From Acidobacteriaceae bacterium (lineage in GTDB: Bacteria; Acidobacteriota; Terriglobia; Terriglobales; Acidobacteriaceae), in the NCBI GenBank assembly GCA_030037635.1, contig JASHQH010000099.1, positions 1-34,294 of the forward strand: 34,294 bases of DNA, written 5' to 3'. A program made the translations under genes and the position numbers. Shown here piece after piece: positions 1 through 6,570 of this stretch (positions are counted from its first letter, which is position 1; the number at the start of each line of letters is the position of its first letter). The notes beneath the pieces are model-generated. The model did not search any database and had not been told where the DNA came from. It was given only the letters and a program-made list of their open reading frames with translations.

Positions 1-1
1 G

Positions 2-1357
2 TTCTTCGAAGGTGGATTTCTCTCCGACCTCACGGCCGACATGCAGTCCTGGTACGACCGCGGCATTCGCCTCTTTGAGTTCGATTCGCTCGACCTGACC
101 GCAGCCACGCCCGCTTCGGCAGCCAGGCTCACCCGCGACGAAATCGTTGCCCGCAACACCAAGGCGCTGCGCAATGCGCTTGCGGCCTTCCGTGACAGGA
201 ACAAAGATGCGGTGCTGCTGGTTTCTGCGGGCGCCGCGAATGCAGCGCCGACGCTCCCTGCACATACCGATCGCACACCCGCTCTCTCCGCCGTGGCCCC
301 CGCCGACAGCCTGGGCCTTTCCACGATGTTCTTCACCGGGGAGCCCCAGACCTCGGTCCAGCCGCAAGCCAATATCCGCCGCTCGATCGATGTCGCGACG
401 GACGACCGCGTGCGGCGACTTGAACAGTCAGGCGTGCCTCTGCGCCAGATTGACTCCGCCGGCTTTTCTGCCGCGCCCGACGCGAGCGGCCTCGGCAATC
501 ACGCCCAACTTCCTGCCTGGAAGGGCGCTTTCCTTCTTTCCATGGCCCGGGGCGGCTGGGTGAATAACATCTACGGAAATCTTGAGTCGATTCAGGATGC
601 GGATGCGCGCTGGATGGCGCGGGTGCAGAAGTTCTTTTTCACGCTGCAGGAGGAGGGCCAGATTCGCAGCTTCGGCGGCCCTCCGGGCGCCGGCCAGCCC
701 TATGGTTTTGCGGGTGCAACTTCGCATGGCACGGTAGCCGTGGTCGTCAATCCCGGCCAGGCCGCAGCCGCGCTCGATCTGTCCGCAACCTCAGCTGATC
801 AGGCTTCGCAGAGCGCGGGCCGGGTGCTCTTCCGCGATGCCGGCTATGTGCCTCGGATCAGCGGCGACACCATCAACCTCGGTCCCGGCCAGATGGCCGT
901 GGTCGGCTTTGGGGCCTTTGCCGCTGCCGCCTATAACTTCGGCGTGCAGGAAGACGTGATCATTCCCAGTTCCATTGAGCCCATTCAAGCCGCGTTTGAA
1001 TCCACCGCGCCGGGCATCATCGAGGCCCGCATCGATCCCCCCATTGAGGGTGTTCTAAGAGTGATCGTGCTGGCACACGAACCCGGCGGCCAAAGCGGCC
1101 GCAATCTCTCCACTGCCTTTGCAGGGCAGGACGCGCCCAAGCCCTTTGTCCTTGAAGCCACGCAATCCGGGCGCCCCATTCCACTGCGTATGAGCGGCAG
1201 CGATGGCAGCAGCTTTGTCAGCTCCGGCCCTTCCTGGGCTATCGCGGAGATCGATGTCGACGACCTCACGCCCGGCATTCCCGTGCGCGTAGAGTTCCAG
1301 TCGAATGAAAAGGAGCTGCGCGATCTCGAAGGCCGAGCGTACCAGGTGGTGTATTGA
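2..1357 (+). CDS. Melibiase-like glycosidase family protein, 3' part (5' end outside window)
   Basis: The reading frame is open from base 2, before the first ATG at 41, so this is the C-terminal part of a longer protein. It begins with FFEGGFLSDL and a W-Y-D-R-G-I-R-x-F-E-F-D segment that looks like the late part of a TIM-barrel glycosidase of the alpha-galactosidase (GH27/GH36-like) type. A block about 150-220 residues further on (WKGAFLLSMARGGWVNNIYGN and SFGGPPGAGQPYGF) is one I associate with exported melibiase-like proteins of Acidobacteria and Bacteroidetes. The last 200 residues look like a beta-sandwich accessory domain. The catalytic acid and most of the barrel are missing, so substrate cannot be judged. 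The family call is by resemblance. A 62-bp gap separates it from mnmG, which has its own promoter candidate. Confidence 0.55.
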   Translation, partial: FFEGGFLSDLTADMQSWYDRGIRLFEFDSLDLTAATPASAARLTRDEIVARNTKALRNALAAFRDRNKDAVLLVSAGAANAAPTLPAHTDRTPALSAVAPADSLGLSTMFFTGEPQTSVQPQANIRRSIDVATDDRVRRLEQSGVPLRQIDSAGFSAAPDASGLGNHAQLPAWKGAFLLSMARGGWVNNIYGNLESIQDADARWMARVQKFFFTLQEEGQIRSFGGPPGAGQPYGFAGATSHGTVAVVVNPGQAAAALDLSATSADQASQSAGRVLFRDAGYVPRISGDTINLGPGQMAVVGFGAFAAAAYNFGVQEDVIIPSSIEPIQAAFESTAPGIIEARIDPPIEGVLRVIVLAHEPGGQSGRNLSTAFAGQDAPKPFVLEATQSGRPIPLRMSGSDGSSFVSSGPSWAIAEIDVDDLTPGIPVRVEFQSNEKELRDLEGRAYQVVY

Positions 1358-1405
1358 ACTTCTCGCCCGGCCCCGCCGTTGCTTCTGAAGCCGCTCGCCA
1401 ATCCG

Positions 1406-1411
1406 TAAAAT
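1406..1411 (+). promoter_or_regulatory. Candidate -10 element for mnmG
   Basis: TAAAAT lies 8 nt before the mnmG ATG at 1420, and no Shine-Dalgarno sequence intervenes. A transcript from this hexamer would start within 1-3 nt of the ATG. No convincing -35 is visible. Confidence 0.45.
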
Positions 1412-1419
1412 AGAACCGG

Positions 1420-3540
1420 ATGGCTTTTACCGAGCAATACGATGTTGCCGTGGTGGGCGCGGGTCACGCCGGCTGCGAGGCCGCGATGGCTGCCGCGCGC
1501 ATGGGCCTCAAGACCGCGCTCATCACCATGAATCTCGACCTCATCGCCCAGATGAGCTGCAATCCGGCGGTCGGCGGCGTGGCCAAGGGCCATCTGGTGC
1601 GCGAGGTCGACGCCCTCGGCGGCATCATGGGCGAAGTCACCGACGCCGTCGGCATCCAGTTCCGCCTTCTGAACGCTTCTCGTGGTCCCGCTGTCTGGAG
1701 CCCGCGCGCCCAGTGCGACAAGCAGCTCTATCGTGTCAAGATGCGCGAGGTGCTCGAGTCGCAGCCCGGCCTCCACATCCGCCAGGCGGAAGTCGTGGAT
1801 CTGGTGATTGAAGAACAGGGAATAGAGAATAGGGAACAGGGAACAGGAGACAGGGACTCAGGGACTAAGGGATTAGAGACTGGAGATGAAGAGGGCTACG
1901 ATGCAGGCGAGCTGCCACGTCCGGCGCGGCGAACGGGCCGCGTGGTGGGTCTCAAACTGCGCGACGGCCGCAATCTCCTGGCCGGCGCCACCATCATCAC
2001 TACGGGAACCTTCCTCAACGGCCTCATTCACTGCGGCGAGGAGCGCTATCCAGCCGGCCGCAGCGGCGAACCGGCCAGCGTTCTACTGGGAGAAGCGCTC
2101 CGCGCGTTGGGGCTTCGAACCTGCCGGCTCAAGACGGGAACGCCACCACGCCTCGACGGCCGCACCATCCGTTGGGAATGTTTCGAAGAGCAACCCGGCG
2201 ACGCCGATCCCACGCCGTTCAGTTTCCGTACCAAAAAGATCGTGCAGCCGCAGGTCTCTTGCCACATTGCGTTCACCACGCCTGAGACGCTGCATCTCAT
2301 TCGCGAAAACGTGCATCGCTCGGCCATGTACTCCGGCCGCATCGAGGGGATCGGCCCGCGCTATTGCCCATCTATTGAAGACAAGATCGTCAAGTTCCCC
2401 GACAAAACGCAACACCAGTTCTTTCTCGAGCCTGAGGGCCTGAATACCCACGAGGTCTATGTCAACGGCATGTCGACCTCGCTGCCCATGGAAGTGCAGT
2501 GGCAGATCGTCCACTCTATCCCCGGTCTCGACCAGGCCGAGATGCTGCGCCCGGGCTACGCTATCGAGTACGACTCCGTCGACCCCACCGAACTTGACCG
2601 CAGCCTGCGCGTGAAGGCCTTCACAGGCCTTTATCTCGCGGGTCAGATCAACGGCACGAGCGGCTACGAAGAAGCCGCCTGCCAGGGCATCATGGCCGGC
2701 ATCAACGCCGCGCTCTGGCTCAAGGGGCTGCCGCCATTCACCATGGACCGGACTGAAGGGTATACAGGAATCCTCATCGATGATCTCATCTCCAAGGGCA
2801 CCAACGAGCCCTATCGCATGTTCACCTCGCGCGCCGAGTTTCGCCTCCACCTGCGCATCGACAACGCCGACCGGCGCCTCACGCCGCACGGCCGCCGCCT
2901 CGGCCTCATTAACGACGAGGCCTGGGCCGAGTACGAGCGGAAGCAGGCGCGGATGGCCGCGTTGGAGCGCCTGTTGGTCACTGGTAAAGTGAATCCCGAC
3001 AAGCTGCGGGCCGCAGGCTTCGGAGATCAACCGGCAGTCGCCGGCCTCACCTGGGCGCAGCTGCTCAAGCGGCCTGAAGTCACCATCGAGCCTCTGCTGG
3101 CGGCTCTCCGCGACGGCATGGTCCGCGATCCTCGTTTGGCCGAGTTCGTGGGCGCCCCATCCTATGTGGAGCCTTCTGAAGGAGAGACTCCACATAGGGC
3201 GGGAGACCAGTTTGACCCATCGATAGCTCGCGCCATGGCGCGCAACGAGGCCCGCGCCGTCGAAACTGAGATCAAGTTCGCCGGCTATCTTGAACAGCAG
3301 AAGAAGTCCATCGAGCGCCTCAAGGCGGCCGAATCCGTCACCATCCCCGCATGGCTCGAGTACGGCGTCATCAGCGGACTTTCGCGCGAGATGCGCGAGA
3401 AGCTGGAGCGCGTGCGCCCGCAGACCCTGGGCCAGGCCAGCCGCATTCCCGGCGTCACGCCCGCCGCGCTCAGCCTGGTGCACGTGGCCATTCGCATACA
3501 AGGCAAGCTCCAGGAAGCCCGTCCCCGCGCTACAGCTTGA
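1420..3540 (+). CDS. mnmG: tRNA uridine-5-carboxymethylaminomethyl modification enzyme MnmG (GidA)
   Basis: MnmG is the FAD-dependent partner of MnmE that makes the (c)mnm5 group on wobble uridine 34 of several tRNAs. The dinucleotide-binding motif GAGHAG is at residues 13-18, followed by [39 protein letters not shown], the [14 protein letters not shown] segment and a C-terminal [10 protein letters not shown] segment, all family hallmarks in order. At 706 residues it is about 75 longer than the usual 620-630. Two insertions explain the excess: one of about 40 residues after residue 130, encoded by a purine-rich repeat, and one of about 35 residues around residue 579, containing a palindromic repeat. 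Both lie where E. coli MnmG has short loops. The reading frame is intact and core motifs are preserved, so the enzyme is probably functional. There is no Shine-Dalgarno; a -10 hexamer lies 8 nt upstream. Confidence 0.97.
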   Translation: MAFTEQYDVAVVGAGHAGCEAAMAAARMGLKTALITMNLDLIAQMSCNPAVGGVAKGHLVREVDALGGIMGEVTDAVGIQFRLLNASRGPAVWSPRAQCDKQLYRVKMREVLESQPGLHIRQAEVVDLVIEEQGIENREQGTGDRDSGTKGLETGDEEGYDAGELPRPARRTGRVVGLKLRDGRNLLAGATIITTGTFLNGLIHCGEERYPAGRSGEPASVLLGEALRALGLRTCRLKTGTPPRLDGRTIRWECFEEQPGDADPTPFSFRTKKIVQPQVSCHIAFTTPETLHLIRENVHRSAMYSGRIEGIGPRYCPSIEDKIVKFPDKTQHQFFLEPEGLNTHEVYVNGMSTSLPMEVQWQIVHSIPGLDQAEMLRPGYAIEYDSVDPTELDRSLRVKAFTGLYLAGQINGTSGYEEAACQGIMAGINAALWLKGLPPFTMDRTEGYTGILIDDLISKGTNEPYRMFTSRAEFRLHLRIDNADRRLTPHGRRLGLINDEAWAEYERKQARMAALERLLVTGKVNPDKLRAAGFGDQPAVAGLTWAQLLKRPEVTIEPLLAALRDGMVRDPRLAEFVGAPSYVEPSEGETPHRAGDQFDPSIARAMARNEARAVETEIKFAGYLEQQKKSIERLKAAESVTIPAWLEYGVISGLSREMREKLERVRPQTLGQASRIPGVTPAALSLVHVAIRIQGKLQEARPRATA
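1811..1890 (+). repeat. Purine-rich degenerate repeat inserted in frame in mnmG
   Basis: An 80-bp stretch made almost only of A, G and spaced T/C, built from variants of GGGAACA, GGGACT and GGATTAGAGA units. It contrasts sharply with the GC-rich mnmG sequence on both sides. In frame it encodes a charged, low-complexity peptide rich in E, G, T and D ([18 protein letters not shown] and onward). E. coli MnmG has no counterpart at this position. Confidence 0.75.
3154..3205 (+). repeat. REP-like palindromic element inserted in frame in mnmG
   Basis: This 52-bp inverted repeat starts GCCCCATCCT and ends AGGGCGGGAG. The arms CCTATGTGGAG and CTCCACATAGG are perfect 11-bp complements; extending to 16 bp gives 14 matches. 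The loop is about 16 nt. The termini match the intergenic palindrome at 22104-22143, whose stem interior differs. It codes for about 17 residues in a part of MnmG where the E. coli protein is shorter. Confidence 0.75.
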
Positions 3541-3551
3541 TCTTTTGCGCA

Positions 3552-3587
3552 AACTCCGCTAACCCCGCTAACTGCGCTAACTCCGCT
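3552..3587 (+). repeat. 9-bp tandem repeat, four units
   Basis: Four back-to-back 9-mers: AACTCCGCT, AACCCCGCT, AACTGCGCT, AACTCCGCT. They fill most of the 58-bp gap between mnmG and the M24 peptidase gene. The last base overlaps the T that begins the candidate -10 TATCAT. The same unit recurs at 4821-4864. Confidence 0.85.
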
Positions 3588-3592
3588 ATCAT
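3587..3592 (+). promoter_or_regulatory. Candidate -10 element for the M24 peptidase gene
   Basis: TATCAT, then TTCCCC (6 nt), then the ATG at 3599. Transcription would begin at or next to the A of the ATG. No Shine-Dalgarno is present. The -35 region falls inside the 9-bp tandem repeat. Confidence 0.5.
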
Positions 3593-3598
3593 TTCCCC

Positions 3599-4789
3599 AT
3601 GAACCTCGACTCCATCCAAACAGCCCTCCGCGAATCCGCGCTCGATGGCTGGCTCTTCTACGACCACCACCATCGCGATCCCCTCGCCATGCGCATTCTC
3701 GGTCTCGATCCCAACGCCCACATCACGCGCCGCTGGTACTACTTCGTTCCCGCCTCGGGCGAGCCGCGCAAGCTCGTCCATCGCATCGAGCAGGCGCGTC
3801 TCGATGCTCTGCCCGGCGCCAAGACGCAATACTCCAGCTGGCAGGAGCTGCACGCAGGTCTTGAAAAGCTCCTCCAAAACCAGAAAAAAATCGCCATGCA
3901 GTACTCGCCCAACAACGACATCATGTATGTCGCCATGGTCGATGCCGGCACGGTCGAGTTCCTGCGCTCCAGGGGGAAGGAAATCGTCACCTCCGCCGAT
4001 CTGGTCAGCCAGTTTGAAGCAGTTCTCACCGCGGAGCAGATCGCCAGCCACCAGGCCGCGCAGCGCGCCATCGACGTCATCGTCGCCGAGGCCTGGCAGG
4101 AGATTGCCCGCCGCCTGCGTCCGTCGTCGGGCGGTGCCGGCCGAACGGGCGGACTTTCGGAGTACGATCTCGTCCTGTGGCTGCGCGAGGCCATGCACCG
4201 CGAAGGCCTGGTTTGGGAAAACGGCCCCGACGTCAGCGTCAACGCCAACACTTCAGACCAGCACTACGAGCCCACCGCGGAGCGAGCCGCGCCCATCCGC
4301 GACGGCGATTTTGTGCTTATCGATATCTGGGGCCGGCTCGACACGCCCACCGCCGTTTTCTACGACATCACCTGGACCGGCGTCGTCGGCCGCGAGCCCA
4401 GTCAAAAAGAGCAGCTTCTCTTTGACACGGTACGCGGCGCGCGCGACGCCGCCATCTCCGCGGTCGAATCAGCCTTTGCGCAGAATCGTCCCATTCGCGG
4501 CTTCGAGGCCGATGATGCGGCGCGCTCCGTCATCCGCGACGCCGGCTTCGGCGAATACTTCGTCCATCGCACCGGCCACAACATCGCGCACGAGATTCAC
4601 GGTTCCGGCGCACATCTCGACAATCTTGAAACCCACGACGTACGCCGCATTCTGCCCCACACCTGCTTCTCGGTCGAGCCGGGAATCTATCTGCCGGAAT
4701 TCGGCGTGCGCAGCGAGATCAACATGCTTACCGCGCCGGGAAAAGCGTGGGTTACCGGCCGCATCCAGCAGGAACTGGTGAGAATCTGA
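3599..4789 (+). CDS. M24 family metallopeptidase (Xaa-Pro aminopeptidase/creatinase fold)
   Basis: A 396-residue protein with the M24 pita-bread fold. The N-terminal creatinase-like domain spans roughly residues 1-160 and the catalytic domain about 165-396. Metal ligands are recognisable in order: D242 in DIWGRLD, D256 in FYDITW, H327 in RTGHNIAHE, the Glu in SVEPGIYLPEFGVR and the Glu in SEINML. Family members remove an N-terminal residue before proline or split X-Pro dipeptides using two divalent metals, usually Mn or Co, in the cytoplasm. No signal peptide is visible. Exact substrate cannot be assigned, because creatinase-like and non-peptidase members share the fold. The gene is monocistronic or heads a short run, flanked on both sides by the same 9-bp tandem repeat. 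Confidence 0.88.
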   Translation: MNLDSIQTALRESALDGWLFYDHHHRDPLAMRILGLDPNAHITRRWYYFVPASGEPRKLVHRIEQARLDALPGAKTQYSSWQELHAGLEKLLQNQKKIAMQYSPNNDIMYVAMVDAGTVEFLRSRGKEIVTSADLVSQFEAVLTAEQIASHQAAQRAIDVIVAEAWQEIARRLRPSSGGAGRTGGLSEYDLVLWLREAMHREGLVWENGPDVSVNANTSDQHYEPTAERAAPIRDGDFVLIDIWGRLDTPTAVFYDITWTGVVGREPSQKEQLLFDTVRGARDAAISAVESAFAQNRPIRGFEADDAARSVIRDAGFGEYFVHRTGHNIAHEIHGSGAHLDNLETHDVRRILPHTCFSVEPGIYLPEFGVRSEINMLTAPGKAWVTGRIQQELVRI

Positions 4790-4820
4790 TCCAAGGCGAA
4801 CGCGACCCTGGCTTTGCCCT

Positions 4821-4864
4821 GACTCCGCTAACCCGGCTAACTTCGCTGACACCGCTAATACGCT
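4821..4864 (+). repeat. 9-bp tandem repeat, about five units
   Basis: Degenerate 9-mers GACTCCGCT, AACCCGGCT, AACTTCGCT, GACACCGCT and a partial AATACGCT, sharing the consensus RACnCCGCT with the array at 3552-3587. It ends 12 bp before the candidate -10 TATAGT of the next gene. Confidence 0.8.
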
Positions 4865-4876
4865 GGCCCTCTCTTG

Positions 4877-4882
4877 TATAGT
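4877..4882 (+). promoter_or_regulatory. Candidate -10 element for the small membrane gene pair
   Basis: TATAGT lies 9 nt before the ATG at 4892. The leader would be only 2-4 nt, too short to use the AAGAAGGA sequence that precedes the ATG as a full Shine-Dalgarno. Confidence 0.4.
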
Positions 4883-4891
4883 CAAGAAGGA

Positions 4892-5317
4892 ATGTCGACC
4901 ACGCCGAACAAGCCTGCCGCGGCGAGCAAACCCAACGCGGGCAAGCAATCGAATCAGGGCTTCGTTTATTTCCCACTCATCGCCGGATGGCTTTTCCCCG
5001 GCGCGGGACACTTCCTTCTGCGCAAATGGATTCGCGGCGCGCTGCTGGCTGTTTCCATCATCGCCATGTTCGTGCTGGGCCTGGCCATGCAGGGCAAGCT
5101 TTACACGAGCGCCCAGGACATTCTGGACATGCTGGGCATGGCCGGCGATATCGGGGCCGGCCTGCTCTACTTTGTCAGCCGCATGATGGGCCTGGGCGGT
5201 CAGCCGATCCAGACCACCGTGGCCGATTACGGCACCAAGTTCATTGTGGTGGCGGGCCTGCTCAACATCATCGCGGCCGTGGACGCGCACAACCTGCGCA
5301 CGGGGAGAAAGTCCTGA
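4892..5317 (+). CDS. Small membrane protein of unknown function (DUF6677-like)
   Basis: A 141-residue protein. I place the start at the ATG at 4892, preceded by AAGAAGGA, rather than the in-frame TTG at 4874. A hydrophilic Lys/Ala/Asn-rich N-terminus of about 24 residues is followed by FPLIAGWLFPGAGHFLLRKWIRG, a segment typical of small proteins with paired membrane helices and a central P-G-A-G-H motif. Further hydrophobic segments cover about residues 48-63, 88-100 and 118-130. It resembles what I remember as DUF6677 of Acidobacteria, but that is unverified. Its stop codon overlaps the start of the next gene (TGATG), so the two are probably translationally coupled and work together. Function is unknown. 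Confidence 0.72.
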   Translation: MSTTPNKPAAASKPNAGKQSNQGFVYFPLIAGWLFPGAGHFLLRKWIRGALLAVSIIAMFVLGLAMQGKLYTSAQDILDMLGMAGDIGAGLLYFVSRMMGLGGQPIQTTVADYGTKFIVVAGLLNIIAAVDAHNLRTGRKS

Positions 5318-5496
5318 TGCTCCATCCCTCCCACTTCGCTGCGGTCCTGCTCTTCGCGCTCTGCGCGTCGACTGTCTTCGGCATCACCATGCGCGACACG
5401 CCGCGCCGCATGGTCCGCTACGGGACCTACTGCTTCATTCTCTTTATCGGCTCCGCGATCGTACTCAGCTGGGTCATGTTTCTCATCGCACGATAG
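5317..5496 (+). CDS. Small two-helix membrane protein, coupled to the preceding gene
   Basis: A 59-residue protein starting at an ATG that shares its A with the preceding TGA (TGATG). Two hydrophobic helices are visible, about residues 6-23 and 40-57. They are joined by a short basic loop (RDTPRRMVRYG), which by the positive-inside rule should be cytoplasmic. No known family is recognised. The overlap makes it very likely translated with the 141-residue membrane protein upstream. It is short enough to be skipped by many gene callers. Confidence 0.7.
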   Translation: MLHPSHFAAVLLFALCASTVFGITMRDTPRRMVRYGTYCFILFIGSAIVLSWVMFLIAR

Positions 5497-5534
5497 AAGA
5501 CGCTGGGTCAAGAATCCGCAACCGCCGCCAGTGC

Positions 5535-5540
5535 TACAAT
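5535..5540 (+). promoter_or_regulatory. Candidate -10 element for the DUF1080 gene
   Basis: TACAAT, with expected transcription start near 5547 and a 5' leader of about 50 nt. The leader begins with a strong hairpin (5546-5570). No clear -35 is seen. Confidence 0.45.
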
Positions 5541-5545
5541 TCCAC

Positions 5546-5570
5546 CCGATTGCGCCGATGCGTCAATCGG
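5546..5570 (+). promoter_or_regulatory. Leader hairpin at the predicted 5' end of the DUF1080 mRNA
   Basis: CCGATTG pairs with CAATCGG, and the stem continues with CGC/GCG after one bulged T, giving about 10 bp around a CGAT loop. It lies immediately after the predicted transcription start and 26 nt before the ATG, leaving the AGAGGGG ribosome site free. A role in 5'-end stability or regulation is possible but not shown. Confidence 0.4.
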
Positions 5571-5596
5571 CATCTGCCTTCCGAGAGGGGTCATCC

Positions 5597-6274
5597 ATGA
5601 TTTGCAATTTTTTTGAGATCAGCGGGCGACGCGTCATTACCATTTGCGCCCTGCCCATTCTGGCGCTCCTGCTTGCTGCCGCCAAAATTCCCGCGCAGAG
5701 CGTCGATCTCTTTCCTGCCGGTGGCACCATCGGCCACCGCGACGCCTGGACCCGGGTGCCCATTCCGCCCGACCACCCGCTCGGCCAAACCACGCAATGG
5801 AACATCGACTACGCCAAACGGCAGATTGTCTGCGACGGCAAAGGCGGCCACGAGTGGCTGCGCTTCAATCGCGAGTTCACCAACTTCGACTTCCACGTCA
5901 AGTGGCGTTTCACGCCGGTGACGACCCCGAACCCGAAATACAATTCCGGTGTCTTCTTCCGCAATAATCTCGACGGCTCCATCTGGCATCAGGCGCAGAC
6001 CACGCTCGCAGGCGGATACATCTTCGGCGTCACGCCCGTCGACGGCAAGCCGACGCGTTTCAACCTCGAAAAGGATATGAAGAAAGACCGCGTGAAGCCG
6101 GCAGGGAAGTGGAACGTGTACGACATTCACTGCGTCGGCGACACATGCACGCTGGCGGTAAATGGCCAAGTGGTGAACACGGCGAAGGTTGGCCTCGACA
6201 AGGGCTACATCGGCATCGAAGCGGAAGGCTACCTGGTTACTTTCAAGGATCTGAAGATTGAGGAGCTGCCGTAA
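5597..6274 (+). CDS. Exported DUF1080 (3-keto-disaccharide hydrolase-like) protein
   Basis: A 225-residue protein. ATG 5597 is chosen because AGAGGGG sits 6 nt upstream; the frame is open back to a GTG at 5531. Residues 1-35 form a signal peptide with a hydrophobic core (ITICALPILALLLAAA) and likely cleavage after AQS. The mature part matches the DUF1080 beta-sandwich: NREFTNFDFHVKWRF, then NSGVFFRN, then the GKWNVYDIHCVGDTCTLAVNGQVVN stretch and a final GYIGIEAEGYLVTFKDLKIEEL. This concanavalin-like fold is common in secreted carbohydrate-active proteins of Acidobacteria and Planctomycetes. Some members hydrolyse 3-keto-disaccharides. No partner enzymes are adjacent, so the substrate is unknown. 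Confidence 0.85.
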   Translation: MICNFFEISGRRVITICALPILALLLAAAKIPAQSVDLFPAGGTIGHRDAWTRVPIPPDHPLGQTTQWNIDYAKRQIVCDGKGGHEWLRFNREFTNFDFHVKWRFTPVTTPNPKYNSGVFFRNNLDGSIWHQAQTTLAGGYIFGVTPVDGKPTRFNLEKDMKKDRVKPAGKWNVYDIHCVGDTCTLAVNGQVVNTAKVGLDKGYIGIEAEGYLVTFKDLKIEELP

Positions 6275-6291
6275 CCGTCGTCTTGCAGCGC

Positions 6292-6323
6292 AAAAAAAGC
6301 CGCCGCTCTCGAGGAACGGCGGC
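6292..6323 (-). terminator. Intrinsic terminator facing the minus strand
   Basis: GCCGCCG and CGGCGGC form a perfect 7-bp stem around an 11-nt loop (6299-6323). On the minus strand it is followed by seven T residues (the A-run 6292-6298). On the plus strand no T-tract follows, so it points towards lower coordinates. Confidence 0.55.
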
Positions 6324-6345
6324 GCAGGTTTCGGCGGGAGTTGCC

Positions 6346-6370
6346 GAAAAACAAACAGCCCCAATGGGCT
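6346..6370 (-). terminator. Second terminator-like hairpin facing the minus strand
   Basis: On the minus strand AGCCC and GGGCT form a 5-bp stem followed by GTTTGTTTTT. It is weaker than the hairpin at 6299-6323 and would act first on the same hypothetical minus-strand transcript. Confidence 0.35.
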
Positions 6371-6541
6371 CGGTGAATTCAGACCCCGTGCGGGTTGGAA
6401 TGTTGCGCGCCTCCCAGCCGAATCTCTCTGGTTTGCGATCCGTCCGCCGGAGGCCGGGCTGGCCGCTGCTGCCGGCCTTCCGATTCCCGTCCCGGAGACC
6501 TCTGAAACCCGTAAGTCATTTCCCTTGCAGAGCGAGCATCT

Positions 6542-6547
6542 TACAAT
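6542..6547 (+). promoter_or_regulatory. Candidate -10 element for the NIPSNAP gene
   Basis: TACAAT is placed so that transcription would begin near 6554. The leader of about 17 nt contains GGAGG 6 nt before the ATG at 6571, so this gene should use ordinary Shine-Dalgarno initiation. Confidence 0.45.
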
Positions 6548-6570
6548 AGGCTTTCTTATCCGGAGGGCTC

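Larger units (their letters stand above)
6275..6570. other. 296-bp structured intergenic region, possible minus-strand RNA
   Basis: No convincing reading frame is seen. The region contains two hairpins followed by T-tracts when read on the minus strand (6299-6323 and 6351-6370). A third stem, TTCGGC/GCCGAA (6330-6348), lies between them. A long GC-rich stem, GGAGGCCGGGC paired imperfectly with GCCGGCCTTCC, lies near 6449-6482. Both flanking genes run on the plus strand, so minus-strand terminators here need another explanation. The plus-strand end holds the promoter and ribosome site of the NIPSNAP gene. Confidence 0.4.

Noticed and set aside
2083..3552. 489-residue open frame on the minus strand
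   Set aside because: It lies opposite mnmG, whose frame shows unmistakable family motifs; the long antisense frame is a by-product of high-GC codon use.
3552..4864. The two 9-bp arrays as a CRISPR-like structure
   Set aside because: Units are 9 bp with no spacers and no cas genes are present.
6299..6323. GC hairpin as the terminator of the DUF1080 gene
   Set aside because: On the plus strand no T-run follows the stem; the T-run is on the other strand.
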